From Pseudomonadota bacterium (GTDB lineage: Bacteria; Pseudomonadota; Gammaproteobacteria; JAKAQQ01): a stretch of DNA of 64,000 nt. The notes below the pieces were generated by a model. The model was not told where the DNA came from. It did not search any database and saw only the letters and a list, made by a program, of their open reading frames with translations. Of the stretch, positions 34,637-44,485 are shown piece by piece. The position numbers and the translations under genes are program-made. Each line of letters starts with the position of its first letter. Positions within the stretch are counted from its first letter, which is position 1. Location: positions 1 through 64,000 of the forward strand of contig JAJYFY010000001.1 of the NCBI GenBank assembly GCA_021785265.1, in the 5' to 3' direction.

Positions 34637-35802
34637 GCCGCACCTCCGGCGGCACGGACCGCTCTCTCGGCCGCGCGAGCCAGTCCGGATGCCGTCTCGA
34701 TCGGCAATCGGCTCTCGGCAAACATCCGCCGACCTTCCACAGCCCGGGTCCCCTCCAACTGGACAATCACGGGAACCCCAGGAGCGACTTCCTTGAAGGC
34801 CGCAATGATTCCCTCCGCAATCAGGTCACAACGCACGATTCCTCCGAAAATATTGACAAAAATCGACCGGACCCGGGGATTGGCCCGGAAAATCCGAAAG
34901 GCCTCGGTCACCCGGGCCGCCGTCGCGTCTCCCCCCACATCCAGGAAGTTGGCTGGCCGGCCACCCTTGAGCTGGATTAGGTCCATGGTCGCCATGGCCA
35001 GTCCCGCGCCATTGACCATGCACGCAATCTCGCCATCCAGCGCCACATAGTTAAGACCAGCCCGGGCCGCTTCGTCCTCGGCCGGGTCACGCTGGCTAGG
35101 GTCATCCATGGCGGCGAGTGTCGCGTGGCGGCCGAGCGCGTTGTCATCCAGGTTCACCTTGGCGTCGAGTGCCAGCAGGACTCCCCCGCGAGTCACGATC
35201 AGGGGGTTGATCTCGATGAGGGAGGCATCCGACTCCCGGAGACAGCGCTCCAGTCCGGAAAGGAGGGACGCGAGCGCCGAAAGCTGCGGAGACTCCATCC
35301 GGAAAGCCCCTCCCAGAATTCGGGTCACATAGGCCGGGACTCCGGGGTCGGGGGGCAAGGGCACCGTCACGATTTTTTCCGGGTCGCTCGCGGCCACCGT
35401 CTCGATTTCCATGCCACCCTCGGCGGAGGCGATGAAGCTCAGACATTCACGTGCACGATCAACAACCAGGCTGAGATACAGTTCCCGCCCGATATCCGAC
35501 GCCTGCTCAACCCAGACCGCATGGACCGGCAATCCATCAGGTCCCGTCTGATGGGTTTTGAGACGCTTTCCAAGGAGCCGTCCGGCCACCTCTCCTACCG
35601 CATCCGGCGAACGGCACACCTCGACCCCCCCCGCCTTGCCGCGACCCCCGGCGTGGATCTGGGCCTTGACGACCCAAGTCGAACCACCGAGTCGTTCTGC
35701 GGACGCGACGGCTTCCGCCGGGGTCCGGGCAACCGCACCGGACGGAACCGGGATGCCAAAACGGGAAAAAACTTCTTTGGCCTGGTACTCATGGAGGTTC
35801 AT
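34633..35802 (-). CDS. sucC: Succinyl-CoA synthetase beta subunit SucC
   Basis: 389 residues from ATG at 35802, matching [10 protein letters not shown] of the family and the E. coli length of 388. ATP-grasp domain ([18 protein letters not shown]), acid residues in IEINPLIV and the C-terminal [18 protein letters not shown] flavodoxin-like CoA-ligase region. An in-frame GTG nine bases earlier is less likely. Its position divergent from pilS mirrors Xanthomonadales genomes. Confidence 0.96.
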   Translation of the reverse strand: MNLHEYQAKEVFSRFGIPVPSGAVARTPAEAVASAERLGGSTWVVKAQIHAGGRGKAGGVEVCRSPDAVGEVAGRLLGKRLKTHQTGPDGLPVHAVWVEQASDIGRELYLSLVVDRARECLSFIASAEGGMEIETVAASDPEKIVTVPLPPDPGVPAYVTRILGGAFRMESPQLSALASLLSGLERCLRESDASLIEINPLIVTRGGVLLALDAKVNLDDNALGRHATLAAMDDPSQRDPAEDEAARAGLNYVALDGEIACMVNGAGLAMATMDLIQLKGGRPANFLDVGGDATAARVTEAFRIFRANPRVRSIFVNIFGGIVRCDLIAEGIIAAFKEVAPGVPVIVQLEGTRAVEGRRMFAESRLPIETASGLARAAERAVRAAGGAA

Positions 35803-35910
35803 GAAACCCACTCTTCGGGGAAACCGGGGACCCCGCTATTTTCGCCGATTTGCGGTTTGATTGCCGGAAATTCGAGTGCCCACTCCCTGCGACCTTCCGG
35901 CGGGAATGTG

Positions 35911-35916
35911 TATGAT
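35911..35916 (+). promoter_or_regulatory. Candidate -10 element of pilS
   Basis: TATGAT with a weak -35 region. Predicted start near 35922 supports the pilS ATG at 35951 rather than the in-frame ATGs at 35861, 35906 or 35912. Confidence 0.3.
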
Positions 35917-35950
35917 CATCTTCACCGATCGCCTGAACCAGAGTGACGGA

Positions 35951-37624
35951 ATGGCTGCCCCCACACCCCCGCTCTCCTCCGCAACCTTCCATGAAGCACC
36001 AGGGCCCGCCCCACTCCGAAAGGGAAGGAGTGGGCGCTCCGATCCGCAACGCACACGCCGCCTGCTGTGGATCCTCACCGTCTACCGCTTCGTGATCGGG
36101 ATCCTCCTCCTTCTTGCGACAGTCGCCCGCTCCAGCTGGTTCCCCCTGTCAGAAACCGCGGCCCAGCGGCTACAGTGGATGGCGGGTGGCTACCTGCTCT
36201 GGAGTCTCCTGCTTTTGGGTCTGGCCATCGGCCTGCCCGAACGCGTGCGTCGACGGTGGGAACCCCTCCTCGCTCCGGCCGCGGATCTGGTTTTCATTGC
36301 CGCACTGGCACAAAGCCATGTGGCTGCACAATGGCTCCTCACCAGTAATCTCTTCATGATTCCGCTCGGAGTAGCGGCCTCGATCCTGAATCTCGAAGGA
36401 TGTCTCGCACTGGCCTCGCTCACCAGTGTTTTCGTCCTCACGCGTAGTTTCGACCAGTGGTTAGCGGGCCAGGGAACCAATCCCCTGCTTCATGCCGCCC
36501 TCTTTTCCATCCTGTTTTTTCTGATCACGCTGATCCTGTATTCCCTGGCGAACCGGGTCCGGATCACCGAAACCATCCTGGCCCGCCAAAAACTGGATCT
36601 CGACAACCTGTCCGAACTCAATGCCTATCTGGTTCAGCGTATGCCAACCGGGGTCGTGATCTTCGACCGCGAAGACCGGGTCCGATTTTTTAATGCGGCA
36701 GCGGCCCAACTGCTGAGTCCGCCCGGCATGGACCCCAACCCACACGCCCGGAACCTGCTTCGCTTCCTCCGGAGTCAGAAGGACGAACGGCCCAAAACAG
36801 CCCCACCCCTCGTCACGCCCGTCGGTCGGTCGGTTCTACCCGACCTGCGACCGATTGGCCAGCAGGGTTCCATCTTGACCCTTGAGGATTTGAGCCAGCT
36901 CGATGCCAAAATGCACGAGCTCAAGCTGCAGGCCATGGGTCGGCTCACGGCCGCTATTGCCCATGAGATCAGAAACCCGCTGGCCGCCATCCGCCACGCC
37001 GCCCAGTTGCTCCATGAGTCCCAGCATCTCGACCCCGAGGACCGACACCTCAACCAGATTACCCTGGACCAAGTCGAACGGCTCAACCGGGTCATCGGCA
37101 ACATCCTGACCCTGTCGAGGCCCACCACCCGACCGGCACAACCCCTGGAACTGGGCGTTTGGCTCCAGGGGTTTATGGAGGAATTCGCGAGCCGTCACGG
37201 TATGACCCTGCCCTCCGGCCAAATTCGCGCGGTTGAGTTCGAAAAGCACCTCGAAGCGCAGGTGAGCCCGGATCTGTTGCACCAGATTGTCTGGAATCTG
37301 GCCGAGAATGCCTTTACCCACGGAGTGTCCGCAAGCCGTCGGGATCGAGCCGTGGTTCTCTTCCGCCTGGACCGGAAACACCGGCAGGGACAGGTGCGCT
37401 TGGGCGTCTTGGATCGGGGACCGGGAATCCCTGAAAACCTGCTTGAACGGATTTATGATCCTTTCTACAGTACCTCCCCCCAAGGTACCGGGCTTGGACT
37501 GTTCATCGCACGCGAGCTCTGCACGCTGAACGGCCTGAGCCTGCATTATCGTAAACGAAAAAGTGGGGGGAGCGAGTTCTACATTCTTTTCCCCAACTCC
37601 CAACCAGCAGCAGTCTCCTCATGA
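35951..37624 (+). CDS. pilS: PilS-like sensor histidine kinase
   Basis: About 557 residues. Up to six hydrophobic helices in the first ~185 residues (VYRFVIGILLLLATVA, LLWSLLLLGLAIGL, LFSILFFLITLILYSLA), then a PAS-like segment (MPTGVVIFDREDRVRFFNAA), a dimerisation domain with phospho-acceptor H338 in AAIAHEIRNPLAAI and a HATPase (NLAENAFTHGV, GLGLFIAREL). Coupled to pilR by ATGA. In pseudomonads PilSR controls type IV pilin; no pil gene is in the window, so the name rests on architecture and sucCD linkage. Confidence 0.82.
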   Translation: MAAPTPPLSSATFHEAPGPAPLRKGRSGRSDPQRTRRLLWILTVYRFVIGILLLLATVARSSWFPLSETAAQRLQWMAGGYLLWSLLLLGLAIGLPERVRRRWEPLLAPAADLVFIAALAQSHVAAQWLLTSNLFMIPLGVAASILNLEGCLALASLTSVFVLTRSFDQWLAGQGTNPLLHAALFSILFFLITLILYSLANRVRITETILARQKLDLDNLSELNAYLVQRMPTGVVIFDREDRVRFFNAAAAQLLSPPGMDPNPHARNLLRFLRSQKDERPKTAPPLVTPVGRSVLPDLRPIGQQGSILTLEDLSQLDAKMHELKLQAMGRLTAAIAHEIRNPLAAIRHAAQLLHESQHLDPEDRHLNQITLDQVERLNRVIGNILTLSRPTTRPAQPLELGVWLQGFMEEFASRHGMTLPSGQIRAVEFEKHLEAQVSPDLLHQIVWNLAENAFTHGVSASRRDRAVVLFRLDRKHRQGQVRLGVLDRGPGIPENLLERIYDPFYSTSPQGTGLGLFIARELCTLNGLSLHYRKRKSGGSEFYILFPNSQPAAVSS

Positions 37625-38949
37625 AACGACCTGATCCTGCACCTCCTGCCCGGATCCTGATTGTGGACGATGAACCCGACCTTGTGGAACTGATTGGGCT
37701 CACCCTCAAACGGATGGGGATCCTGAGCGTCAGCGCGGGGACCCTGGAAGCGGCACGACGGGAACTGCGTGAGGGGAAGTACGCCTTCTGTCTCCTGGAT
37801 CTCAAACTGCCGGATGGGGATGGACTGGATCTCGTGGAATGGATCGACCAGAACACGCCCGACACGACCGTGGCGGTCCTCACGGCCCACGCCAGTATCG
37901 AAGTCGCGGTCCGTGCCCTCAAACTCGGTGCTTTCGATTTCCTGACCAAACCGGTCGATCTCACCGTGCTCCGGCAACTCGTGACCAGTGCGCTCCGCGC
38001 AGCTCGTGGACAACCTCCCTCAGGCAACCCCCTGATCGGCGAGCATCCGACCATCCAGGAACTCCGCTCGCTGATCCTCCGCGTGGCCCGCAGCCAGGCT
38101 CCCGTCCACATTCATGGAGAAACCGGTACCGGGAAGGAGCTGGTCAGCCGGCTTATTCATGCCAACGGGCCACGGCACGACCGGCCCTTCGTCCCGATTA
38201 ACTGCGGTGCCATTCCGGGCGAACTGCTCGAAAGCGAGTTGTTCGGGTACAAACGAGGCGCTTTCACCGGCGCCGTTTCGGATCAACTGGGACTCATCCG
38301 GAGTGCCGAGGGTGGAAGCCTGTTCTTGGACGAGGTGGCCGAACTCCCCCTCACGATGCAGGTCAAGCTCCTGCGTTTCATGCAGGAAAAAACCATTCGT
38401 CCCCTGGGGATGCCACAAGAGATCCCGGTCGACGTCCGGATCATTTCAGCCTCACATCGTAACCTGCAGGAAGCCGTGGCCCAGGGGCGTTTCCGCGAGG
38501 ATTTGTACTACCGGCTGGTCGTGATCGAAATGTTTGTTCCTCCGTTGAGAGAACGCTTGGGCGATATCGCGCAAATTGCACCGGCTTTGGTCTCCCGTCT
38601 GGCTCTGGACCGGTCTGTCACACTGACACCGGATGCGCTGTCACGACTCCAAGCCTATGACTACCCGGGCAATATCCGCGAACTCGAGAACATCCTGGAA
38701 CGGGCTCTCACTCTCTGTGACGGTGAGGTGATCCATGGCGATGATATCCGCCTGCGGAAAACCGAGCGGATCCCAGTTCCCGAAGGGGCGAACCAGAATC
38801 CCCTCCCCGCCTACCTAGAGGAGCTCGAAAGGGAACGCATCCTGCAGGCACTTCGCGAAAGCAAGGGCAACAAGACCGCTGCCGCACAGCATCTGGGTAT
38901 CAGCTTCAGACAGTTCCGCTACCGACTCAAGAAACTCGGTATCGAGTAA
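37621..38949 (+). CDS. pilR: PilR-like NtrC-family sigma-54 response regulator
   Basis: 442 residues. Receiver domain with phospho-acceptor D60 (CLLDLKLPDGDG) and the switch Lys in LTKPVDL. AAA+ sigma-54 domain with Walker A HGETGTGKELVSR, sigma-54-contacting GAFTGA and Walker B GGSLFLDEV. C-terminal Fis-type helix-turn-helix (NKTAAAQHLGISFRQFRYRL). Activates sigma-54 promoters when phosphorylated by the adjacent kinase. Pilin control is the family expectation. Confidence 0.86.
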   Translation: MKRPDPAPPARILIVDDEPDLVELIGLTLKRMGILSVSAGTLEAARRELREGKYAFCLLDLKLPDGDGLDLVEWIDQNTPDTTVAVLTAHASIEVAVRALKLGAFDFLTKPVDLTVLRQLVTSALRAARGQPPSGNPLIGEHPTIQELRSLILRVARSQAPVHIHGETGTGKELVSRLIHANGPRHDRPFVPINCGAIPGELLESELFGYKRGAFTGAVSDQLGLIRSAEGGSLFLDEVAELPLTMQVKLLRFMQEKTIRPLGMPQEIPVDVRIISASHRNLQEAVAQGRFREDLYYRLVVIEMFVPPLRERLGDIAQIAPALVSRLALDRSVTLTPDALSRLQAYDYPGNIRELENILERALTLCDGEVIHGDDIRLRKTERIPVPEGANQNPLPAYLEELERERILQALRESKGNKTAAAQHLGISFRQFRYRLKKLGIE

Positions 38950-39245
38950 CCGGAGTTGGACTGGGAGGCAGGCGGTACAAACAAGACGTCAAAATCCCGT
39001 GTACGCGTCCGTGTGAGGACACGGCTTGCATGCGACCTGGACGGGACTCGTGAGCGGTTAGGGTCACGCAGTGGGATGCAGACGACTGGCAGGCGCTTCG
39101 CGAAACCCAAAACGTTCATTGCTTCGACTTCGCGTAGCGCCCAAACCTGATCCTCTCTGCCTTCTTCGATCGACCCGGGGCGGTCGAGCCCGTCGCGAGC
39201 CGGAAGGTCAATCCGCGCGCGCAGTCTACAACCTCGAATCGGTTC
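38950..39245. other. About 296-bp intergenic region after pilR
   Basis: Convergent ends of pilR and the FadE-like gene. A perfect six-base-pair inverted repeat with a four-base loop lies at 39009-39024 but no T-run follows, so it is at most a weak or Rho-assisted terminator. No coding frame or RNA gene is supported. Confidence 0.45.
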
Positions 39246-41672
39246 TCATGCCCCCAAGGGTGGGGTCCCCGTCTCAAGCCATGCCCGGAGTCCCGTCCAA
39301 GCCCCCTGGATCTCCCCGCTTTCCGGTTCGCTGATGAGACCCCGGGCCACCGCCTGGGAGAGAATCTCCTCTGGGGTCGCACCCCCAATCAATCCCTGCT
39401 CAACCGCGATCCGGAGCCGTGAAACCATGGGCACAACCGCCGCCAGGCTTTCGAAAAGCCCCTTTCCGGATCCGGGGGGGCCATCCTCGGTTCGTGGACG
39501 GAGATACAGCAAGGCATTACGCGCGGCTCCGGGGAAACGGACCAGATCCGCGAGCGCCATCCGGCTGGCCCGGGGGCTTGAGCGGTGTCGCAATCTCCTG
39601 AACAGGATGAAATGAACCCAGCTTCTCAGGTGACCGGGCGGAAACTCCGCACGGACCCGATCGATCGCCTCTTCCATCCGTCCCAGGCATCCATCGAGCA
39701 TACTGGCTTCTACCGGACGGAGGGGGTCATCTGCGGGTCGCTGCCGCCAGTTCTCGAGGGACAGAGCTGTGAAAAATGCCTCGGTCAGGGCCTGGCCAAC
39801 CGCTTCCATCATCTTTCCCTCCGGAGGCCCCCGCAAACCCTCGCCAGTCAGGTAATACGCATCCAGGAGAAAGGAGAAAGCCGAGGAAGCGCGGGCCAGG
39901 CGACGTGCCGCCTGCAGGCCGGTCCGATCCCGCTGACCGGTTCTCAGAGGCAGTATAAGCGGGAGAAGGCTTCGGATCGTGACCCGGGTGGCATGATGGA
40001 GCAACCGCCCCACATGCGCAGTCATCAGTCGATCAAACTGCTCTTCACCCGCCTTGGCCAGCGGCTTTCGAAGAGCCTGTCGTTCCTGGCCTGCCAAACC
40101 GTGCAGCGAGGCAAGCAAACCATCTGGGTTCCGCTCATCCCGCTGGCCGGTTCCTGAAAAGAGGCCGGCCTCAATCCAGAGGATGAGCCGGGTCCGCTCC
40201 TCGGTCAGACGGCCGAACGGTCCAGCGAGACCCGGAGCCCCCAGGATGGCGGCGTGAACGCGCAACAGGCGTGAGAGCGGGTCGGCGGCATCATCCGGAT
40301 CAAAAACGGACAGTTCCAGCGGCCTGCCGAACGGTTCCTGCCAGTACAGGAGCTCCGCATGGATGCGCTGATCGAGCGCCCAGACCATCTCCACCCCCGC
40401 AGCCAGGTCGACCGGACGGGGTGGATCCACCGATCGGGACCCGGCTTCGAGAAAGGTCGTCCAGCGGCTCGCCTCATCGAGAAAGGCCTGGGCCACACCC
40501 AGCGCCATGGCCCGTCGATTGAGTTCCATCCGGTCCCGGAAAAAGCGACGGAAAGATTCCAGCGGATCGCGGTTCATCGCTGCCCCTTGGACCACGAGAA
40601 TCTGGTCCCAGGGCAGGAAGGTCGGAGCCATCCGAAGCCGGTAAGCCTCGCCCCCTCCCCGACGGGCCATGAGATGCCAGTCCAGGCAGGGGTTTTCGCG
40701 CTCGAGAAGCGCAATGGCCACTCGCGGTCGATCCCCCTGATCATCCAGGAAGTGCTGCGGATCGGACAGGCGGAAGGCAAGCAGCACAAGATCAACTCCC
40801 TCAGCCATCCAGGTTCCCCATTGCTCGCCCTCGAGCCGGACCCCCAACACGTTGTCACGCTCACCGAAACGTCCCCGCTCCACCACTCCTCCTCCAGGCC
40901 GCAGGGCGTGCTCTGAGGGGGTCCAGTCCACCAGTGCAGCCACGCCTTGACCTGCAGCCAACCGCTCGAGGACCGGCGGCACGGCGGCCTGATCGGCCAA
41001 GAGGGCGAGCAACTCATAACTGCCGGAAAAGACGGTCCGTGCGGCTAACAGCGCCCATGCGGGTTCCCGCGCCGCGAGCTGCGCCAAGACGCGGATCTTG
41101 CCTGCCATCGAAATCGCAGAACCCCGAGCCTCCGGAGGAAGCACCAGCCGCCATAAACCAAGATCAGCAAAGGCACTGGACCAACCCCCGCTTCGGGGAG
41201 CGAGATCTCGCGCCGGCAACGACTGCAGGCAGGCTTCGAGCCTCTCAGGAAAGGATTCAAGCCACGTCCGTTCCTCCTCGTTCGGGGCGGGTGGCGAGAT
41301 CCGGGTCAGGGTTCGGGTGAGCCGCAGACGGTCAGTCGCGAAATCGACAAACCACCCGAGTGTGGGTTCCGGTGGAGGCTTGAGATCGGGGTCGGATGCG
41401 GGCGTCCCCTGACGATAATGGTGATTGAGACGGTCCATCACGATCCAGCGCCGAAGTTCCGGCAGATTGACCGCCAACAGGAACATGAGCACCAGGATCC
41501 AGGCCAGAAGCAGGTTGAACCAGGCGGTCGGCCAAAAGATCGTGGTCCCGAACAGGAGAAGCACAAGACCCGAACCCCAAAGCCAGCGCGACCAACCCCA
41601 GTAGAGGGCAGAGACCATGCCGACCAGAGCCAGACCGAGCCAAAACCCACCAACGGACCAGAAGGGAATCAT
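39246..41672 (-). CDS. FadE-architecture acyl-CoA dehydrogenase homologue with lost catalytic motifs
   Basis: 808 residues with the FadE layout: N-terminal membrane helices (~5-65), ACAD core (~100-450) and a DUF1974-type C-terminus (~470-808). It aligns along its length with E. coli FadE (FRLSDP, LTEERTR, HVGRLLHHATRV), but the flavin block ALTSPEAGSDAG is replaced by VDWTPSEHALR and the VEGANILTR base loop is reduced to LTEERTR. Probably not an active dehydrogenase; role unknown. Start is ATG 41672 after GGTGA, or GTG 41681 overlapping the maiA stop (GTGA). Last gene of the aromatic amino acid operon. Confidence 0.75.
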   Translation of the reverse strand: MIPFWSVGGFWLGLALVGMVSALYWGWSRWLWGSGLVLLLFGTTIFWPTAWFNLLLAWILVLMFLLAVNLPELRRWIVMDRLNHHYRQGTPASDPDLKPPPEPTLGWFVDFATDRLRLTRTLTRISPPAPNEEERTWLESFPERLEACLQSLPARDLAPRSGGWSSAFADLGLWRLVLPPEARGSAISMAGKIRVLAQLAAREPAWALLAARTVFSGSYELLALLADQAAVPPVLERLAAGQGVAALVDWTPSEHALRPGGGVVERGRFGERDNVLGVRLEGEQWGTWMAEGVDLVLLAFRLSDPQHFLDDQGDRPRVAIALLERENPCLDWHLMARRGGGEAYRLRMAPTFLPWDQILVVQGAAMNRDPLESFRRFFRDRMELNRRAMALGVAQAFLDEASRWTTFLEAGSRSVDPPRPVDLAAGVEMVWALDQRIHAELLYWQEPFGRPLELSVFDPDDAADPLSRLLRVHAAILGAPGLAGPFGRLTEERTRLILWIEAGLFSGTGQRDERNPDGLLASLHGLAGQERQALRKPLAKAGEEQFDRLMTAHVGRLLHHATRVTIRSLLPLILPLRTGQRDRTGLQAARRLARASSAFSFLLDAYYLTGEGLRGPPEGKMMEAVGQALTEAFFTALSLENWRQRPADDPLRPVEASMLDGCLGRMEEAIDRVRAEFPPGHLRSWVHFILFRRLRHRSSPRASRMALADLVRFPGAARNALLYLRPRTEDGPPGSGKGLFESLAAVVPMVSRLRIAVEQGLIGGATPEEILSQAVARGLISEPESGEIQGAWTGLRAWLETGTPPLGA

Positions 41673-41677
41673 CGAAG

Positions 41678-42325
41678 TCACCGCGGCGCATCGGGTTGAC
41701 GGTCGGGATGGGCCAGAGAAAACGCCTCGAGTTCGTAACACGCCGCTTCCGCCCGACACAGCCGGGGATAGGGTGCCAGCTCGACTTCGTAACGTCGGGC
41801 GTTATAGAGCTGAGGCACGAGACAGACATCGGCCAGGGTCGGCGTCTCCCCCCAGCAAAAGCGATCATCCGGGCGGACCCGGGCGATCTCGCACTCGAGC
41901 GCCTCCAGTCCGAGGATGACCCAGTGACGGTACCAGGCCCGGCGAACGTCCTCGGGCTGGTGCAGTTCCTGCTCCAGATACTGAAGGACTCGCAGGTTAT
42001 TGAGCGGGTGGATATCACAGGCGATGGCTTGGGCCCAGCTCCGGACCTGTGCCCGGGCAACCGGATCCCGGGGTAGGAGGGGGGGGGCGGGATGGGTTTC
42101 TTCCAGGTACTCGAGGATCGCCATCGACTGGGTCAACACCTCTTTTCCATCGACCAAGGTCGGCACGAGTCCGAATGGGTTGAGGGCGCGATAGGCCTGC
42201 GCGTGTTGCTCGCCTCCGTCGCGAAGCAGGTGCACGCCGTGAGGGATGGCTTCAATCCCCTTGTAACGGAGCCCGATGCGGACCCGCCAGGCGGCCGAAC
42301 TGCGGTAATAGTCGTAGAGTTCCAT
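41678..42325 (-). CDS. maiA: Maleylacetoacetate isomerase MaiA
   Basis: 215 residues, zeta-class glutathione transferase fold. Isomerises maleylacetoacetate to fumarylacetoacetate. N-terminal SSAAWRVRIGLRYKG active-site motif (usually SSxxWRVRI), NPFGLVPTLVDG and the thioredoxin-fold TQSMAILEYLEE. ATG at 42325 has GAGG five bases upstream; the open frame beyond runs over fahA. Seven bases after fahA. Confidence 0.93.
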   Translation of the reverse strand: MELYDYYRSSAAWRVRIGLRYKGIEAIPHGVHLLRDGGEQHAQAYRALNPFGLVPTLVDGKEVLTQSMAILEYLEETHPAPPLLPRDPVARAQVRSWAQAIACDIHPLNNLRVLQYLEQELHQPEDVRRAWYRHWVILGLEALECEIARVRPDDRFCWGETPTLADVCLVPQLYNARRYEVELAPYPRLCRAEAACYELEAFSLAHPDRQPDAPR

Positions 42326-42332
42326 GCCGACC

Positions 42333-43310
42333 TCAGGCGCGGACAATGGTCTGCTCGATGGCACCGAAAACCGACCGGCCCTCCCGGTCATGCATTTCGA
42401 TACGAACCCGATCCCCGAAATGGAGGAAGGGTGTACGGGGTTCTCCACCGGACAGGATTTCGAGCACGCGTCGCTCGGCGAGGCAGGAACAACCCCGCGA
42501 CGGGTCCTGGTTGGCCACGGTCCCCGAACCCACGAGAGTCCCGGCCCCGAGCGGCCGGGTCCGGGCGGCATGGGCAATAAGTTCATCAAAACCGAACTGC
42601 ATGTCCACTCCCGCCTCGGGATCCCCGAGCCGGATGCCATTGATGGCGGAAGAGAGCGGGCGATGGACCCGGGCATCGTGCCAGTCGGGGCCGAACTCGT
42701 CCGGCGTCACCGCCACCGCCGAGAGCGAGGACAAGGGTTTCCCCTGGAGAAAACCGAAACCCTTGGCCAGTTCGCCGGGGATCAGGTTGCGCAGTGAAAT
42801 ATCGTTGATGAGGGTGATCAGCTGGATGTGCGAGCGCGCGGCCGCCGGCGAGATCCCCATCGGGACATCGTCCACGATCACCCCGACCTCGGCCTCGAGA
42901 TCGATGCCGTAGGACTCCTCGGCCACAGCGACCGGTTCATGGGGGCCCAGGAAGCGGTCACTCACGGCCTGGTACATCAGGGGATCGACCCTGAAGCTCG
43001 GAGGCATCTCCGCGCCCCGGGCCCGTCGCACCCGTTCGACATGGGCCAGATAGGCACTGCCATCGACAAACTGGAAGGCGCGGGGTAGGCAGGCCGCGGC
43101 TGCCGTCCAGGGAAAGGGCTCACCTCGGTCGGGATCCCCTTCGAGTTCCTCCGCTTCGCGCCGCAGATCGGCTTCGACCCCTGCCCATTGTTCGAGCGCC
43201 TGACGGAGTGATCGGGCGATTTCCGGAACTTTTCGGATTCGGGTCAGGTCGGTCGAAACAACGACGAGTACACCATCGCGCCCGTCACCCGCCACGCTCG
43301 CCAGTTTCAA
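42333..43310 (-). CDS. fahA: Fumarylacetoacetase FahA
   Basis: 325 residues, bacterial short type. Splits fumarylacetoacetate into fumarate and acetoacetate. FAH-fold metal residues in YGIDLEAEVGVIVDDVP and the LITLINDISLRNLIP and GTVANQDPSRGCSCL blocks. Start is TTG at 43310 with a GGGAAG ribosome site about eight bases upstream. Operon order is hppD-hmgA-fahA-maiA, the order of the tyrosine pathway except that maiA is last. Confidence 0.92.
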   Translation of the reverse strand: MKLASVAGDGRDGVLVVVSTDLTRIRKVPEIARSLRQALEQWAGVEADLRREAEELEGDPDRGEPFPWTAAAACLPRAFQFVDGSAYLAHVERVRRARGAEMPPSFRVDPLMYQAVSDRFLGPHEPVAVAEESYGIDLEAEVGVIVDDVPMGISPAAARSHIQLITLINDISLRNLIPGELAKGFGFLQGKPLSSLSAVAVTPDEFGPDWHDARVHRPLSSAINGIRLGDPEAGVDMQFGFDELIAHAARTRPLGAGTLVGSGTVANQDPSRGCSCLAERRVLEILSGGEPRTPFLHFGDRVRIEMHDREGRSVFGAIEQTIVRA

Positions 43311-43349
43311 ATCCGCTTCCCTCTGGAAATGCTGAGGCGCCCCATCGGT

Positions 43350-44474
43350 TCAGGGTTTCTTCCACGAATCGGCATACTCCGGCCACTCGATAGCCTGGGC
43401 GGCCTCCCCCACTTCCAGGGGGTCCCGTGCGTCCACGTTGACGGCGACTTCATTGGTTCCCGCCGCCTTGGGCTCGAAAATGTTCTTGAGGGCTTTGGGA
43501 TGAGGACCGTGGGTCACGCCGGAGGGATGCACAGTCATCATTCCAGGATGAATGTTGTCACGCGAGAAGAACTCCCCGGCATGGTAGAAGATGATCTCGT
43601 CGTAATCCTCGTTGCTGTGGAAGAAAGGAACCTTGATGGCTTTGGGATCCGTCTCGAAGGGACGAGGCACGAAAGTGCAGATCACGAAGCGGTCGGATAC
43701 AAACGTGGTATGTGCGGAGGGTGGCACGTGGTAGCGATGACTCATCACCGGACGGATATCCCGCCAGTTGAGCCGGATCGGTGCATTGGTTCCATGCCAC
43801 CCGAGCGCATCCAACGGATTGAAAGGATAGTGGATCCGGGATAACTGGTGGCGTTTTTTCACAACGACTCTCCAGGGATCTTCCGTCTGCTGCTGCCGAA
43901 AGGCCTCATCCAGGCGGGGATGGTCCAGCACAGCCGGGTCGTAGAGCGCAGTCGGACCCAAAAGTCCCCGATCCGGCAGCCTCAATGCCTGGTTGGTGGC
44001 TTCGATCAGGAGGAGCGCGACCGGCTCCCCCGTCTCGAAGCGCCACAGGGTTCCCCGCGGCACCACGACGTAATCCCCTGCGACCAGGGTCAAGTGACCG
44101 TAATCACAGAACCACTCCAGCTTTCCTTCATGCACGAAAAGAAGCTCATCCCCATCGCTGTTGCGCACCAGATGATCCATCGAGCGGTCCGACTTCCAAA
44201 AGCGGAAGCGGAGTGCGGGGTTGCCGAACAACACGGCCGCTTCCATCGGTGAGGGAGGCGAGTGGTTGATCCGGACGCCGTCGAACGCGCGCGGACGCAG
44301 CGGACCCTCGAAACCGGACCAGCCGGTGGGCGGATGCCGGTGATACATGAGGCTGACCGGCCCGTAAAAGCCCTCGCGACCGAGTTCACGCTCGTAGCTG
44401 CCCGTCGGCAGATCCGTATGGGCCTGCCGGGAGGTTTCCCCTTCAATCCAAGTCGGTGCGTTTGATTGCGTCAT
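43350..44474 (-). CDS. hmgA: Homogentisate 1,2-dioxygenase HmgA (short form)
   Basis: 374 residues, shorter than the ~440 of the common proteobacterial/human form. Cleaves the homogentisate ring with O2 to maleylacetoacetate. Bicupin with likely iron ligands in HPSGVTHGPHP and the preceding FFHSNEDYDEIIFYHAGEF strand. GAGGAG lies five bases before the ATG; it starts 11 bases after hppD. The short form, usual in other phyla, may indicate a different origin for this gene. Confidence 0.9.
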   Translation of the reverse strand: MTQSNAPTWIEGETSRQAHTDLPTGSYERELGREGFYGPVSLMYHRHPPTGWSGFEGPLRPRAFDGVRINHSPPSPMEAAVLFGNPALRFRFWKSDRSMDHLVRNSDGDELLFVHEGKLEWFCDYGHLTLVAGDYVVVPRGTLWRFETGEPVALLLIEATNQALRLPDRGLLGPTALYDPAVLDHPRLDEAFRQQQTEDPWRVVVKKRHQLSRIHYPFNPLDALGWHGTNAPIRLNWRDIRPVMSHRYHVPPSAHTTFVSDRFVICTFVPRPFETDPKAIKVPFFHSNEDYDEIIFYHAGEFFSRDNIHPGMMTVHPSGVTHGPHPKALKNIFEPKAAGTNEVAVNVDARDPLEVGEAAQAIEWPEYADSWKKP

Positions 44475-44485
44475 GGAGGCTCCTC

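Noticed and set aside
39009-39024. Perfect 6-bp stem after pilR as an intrinsic terminator
   Set aside because: No T-run follows on either strand, so it is not called a terminator.
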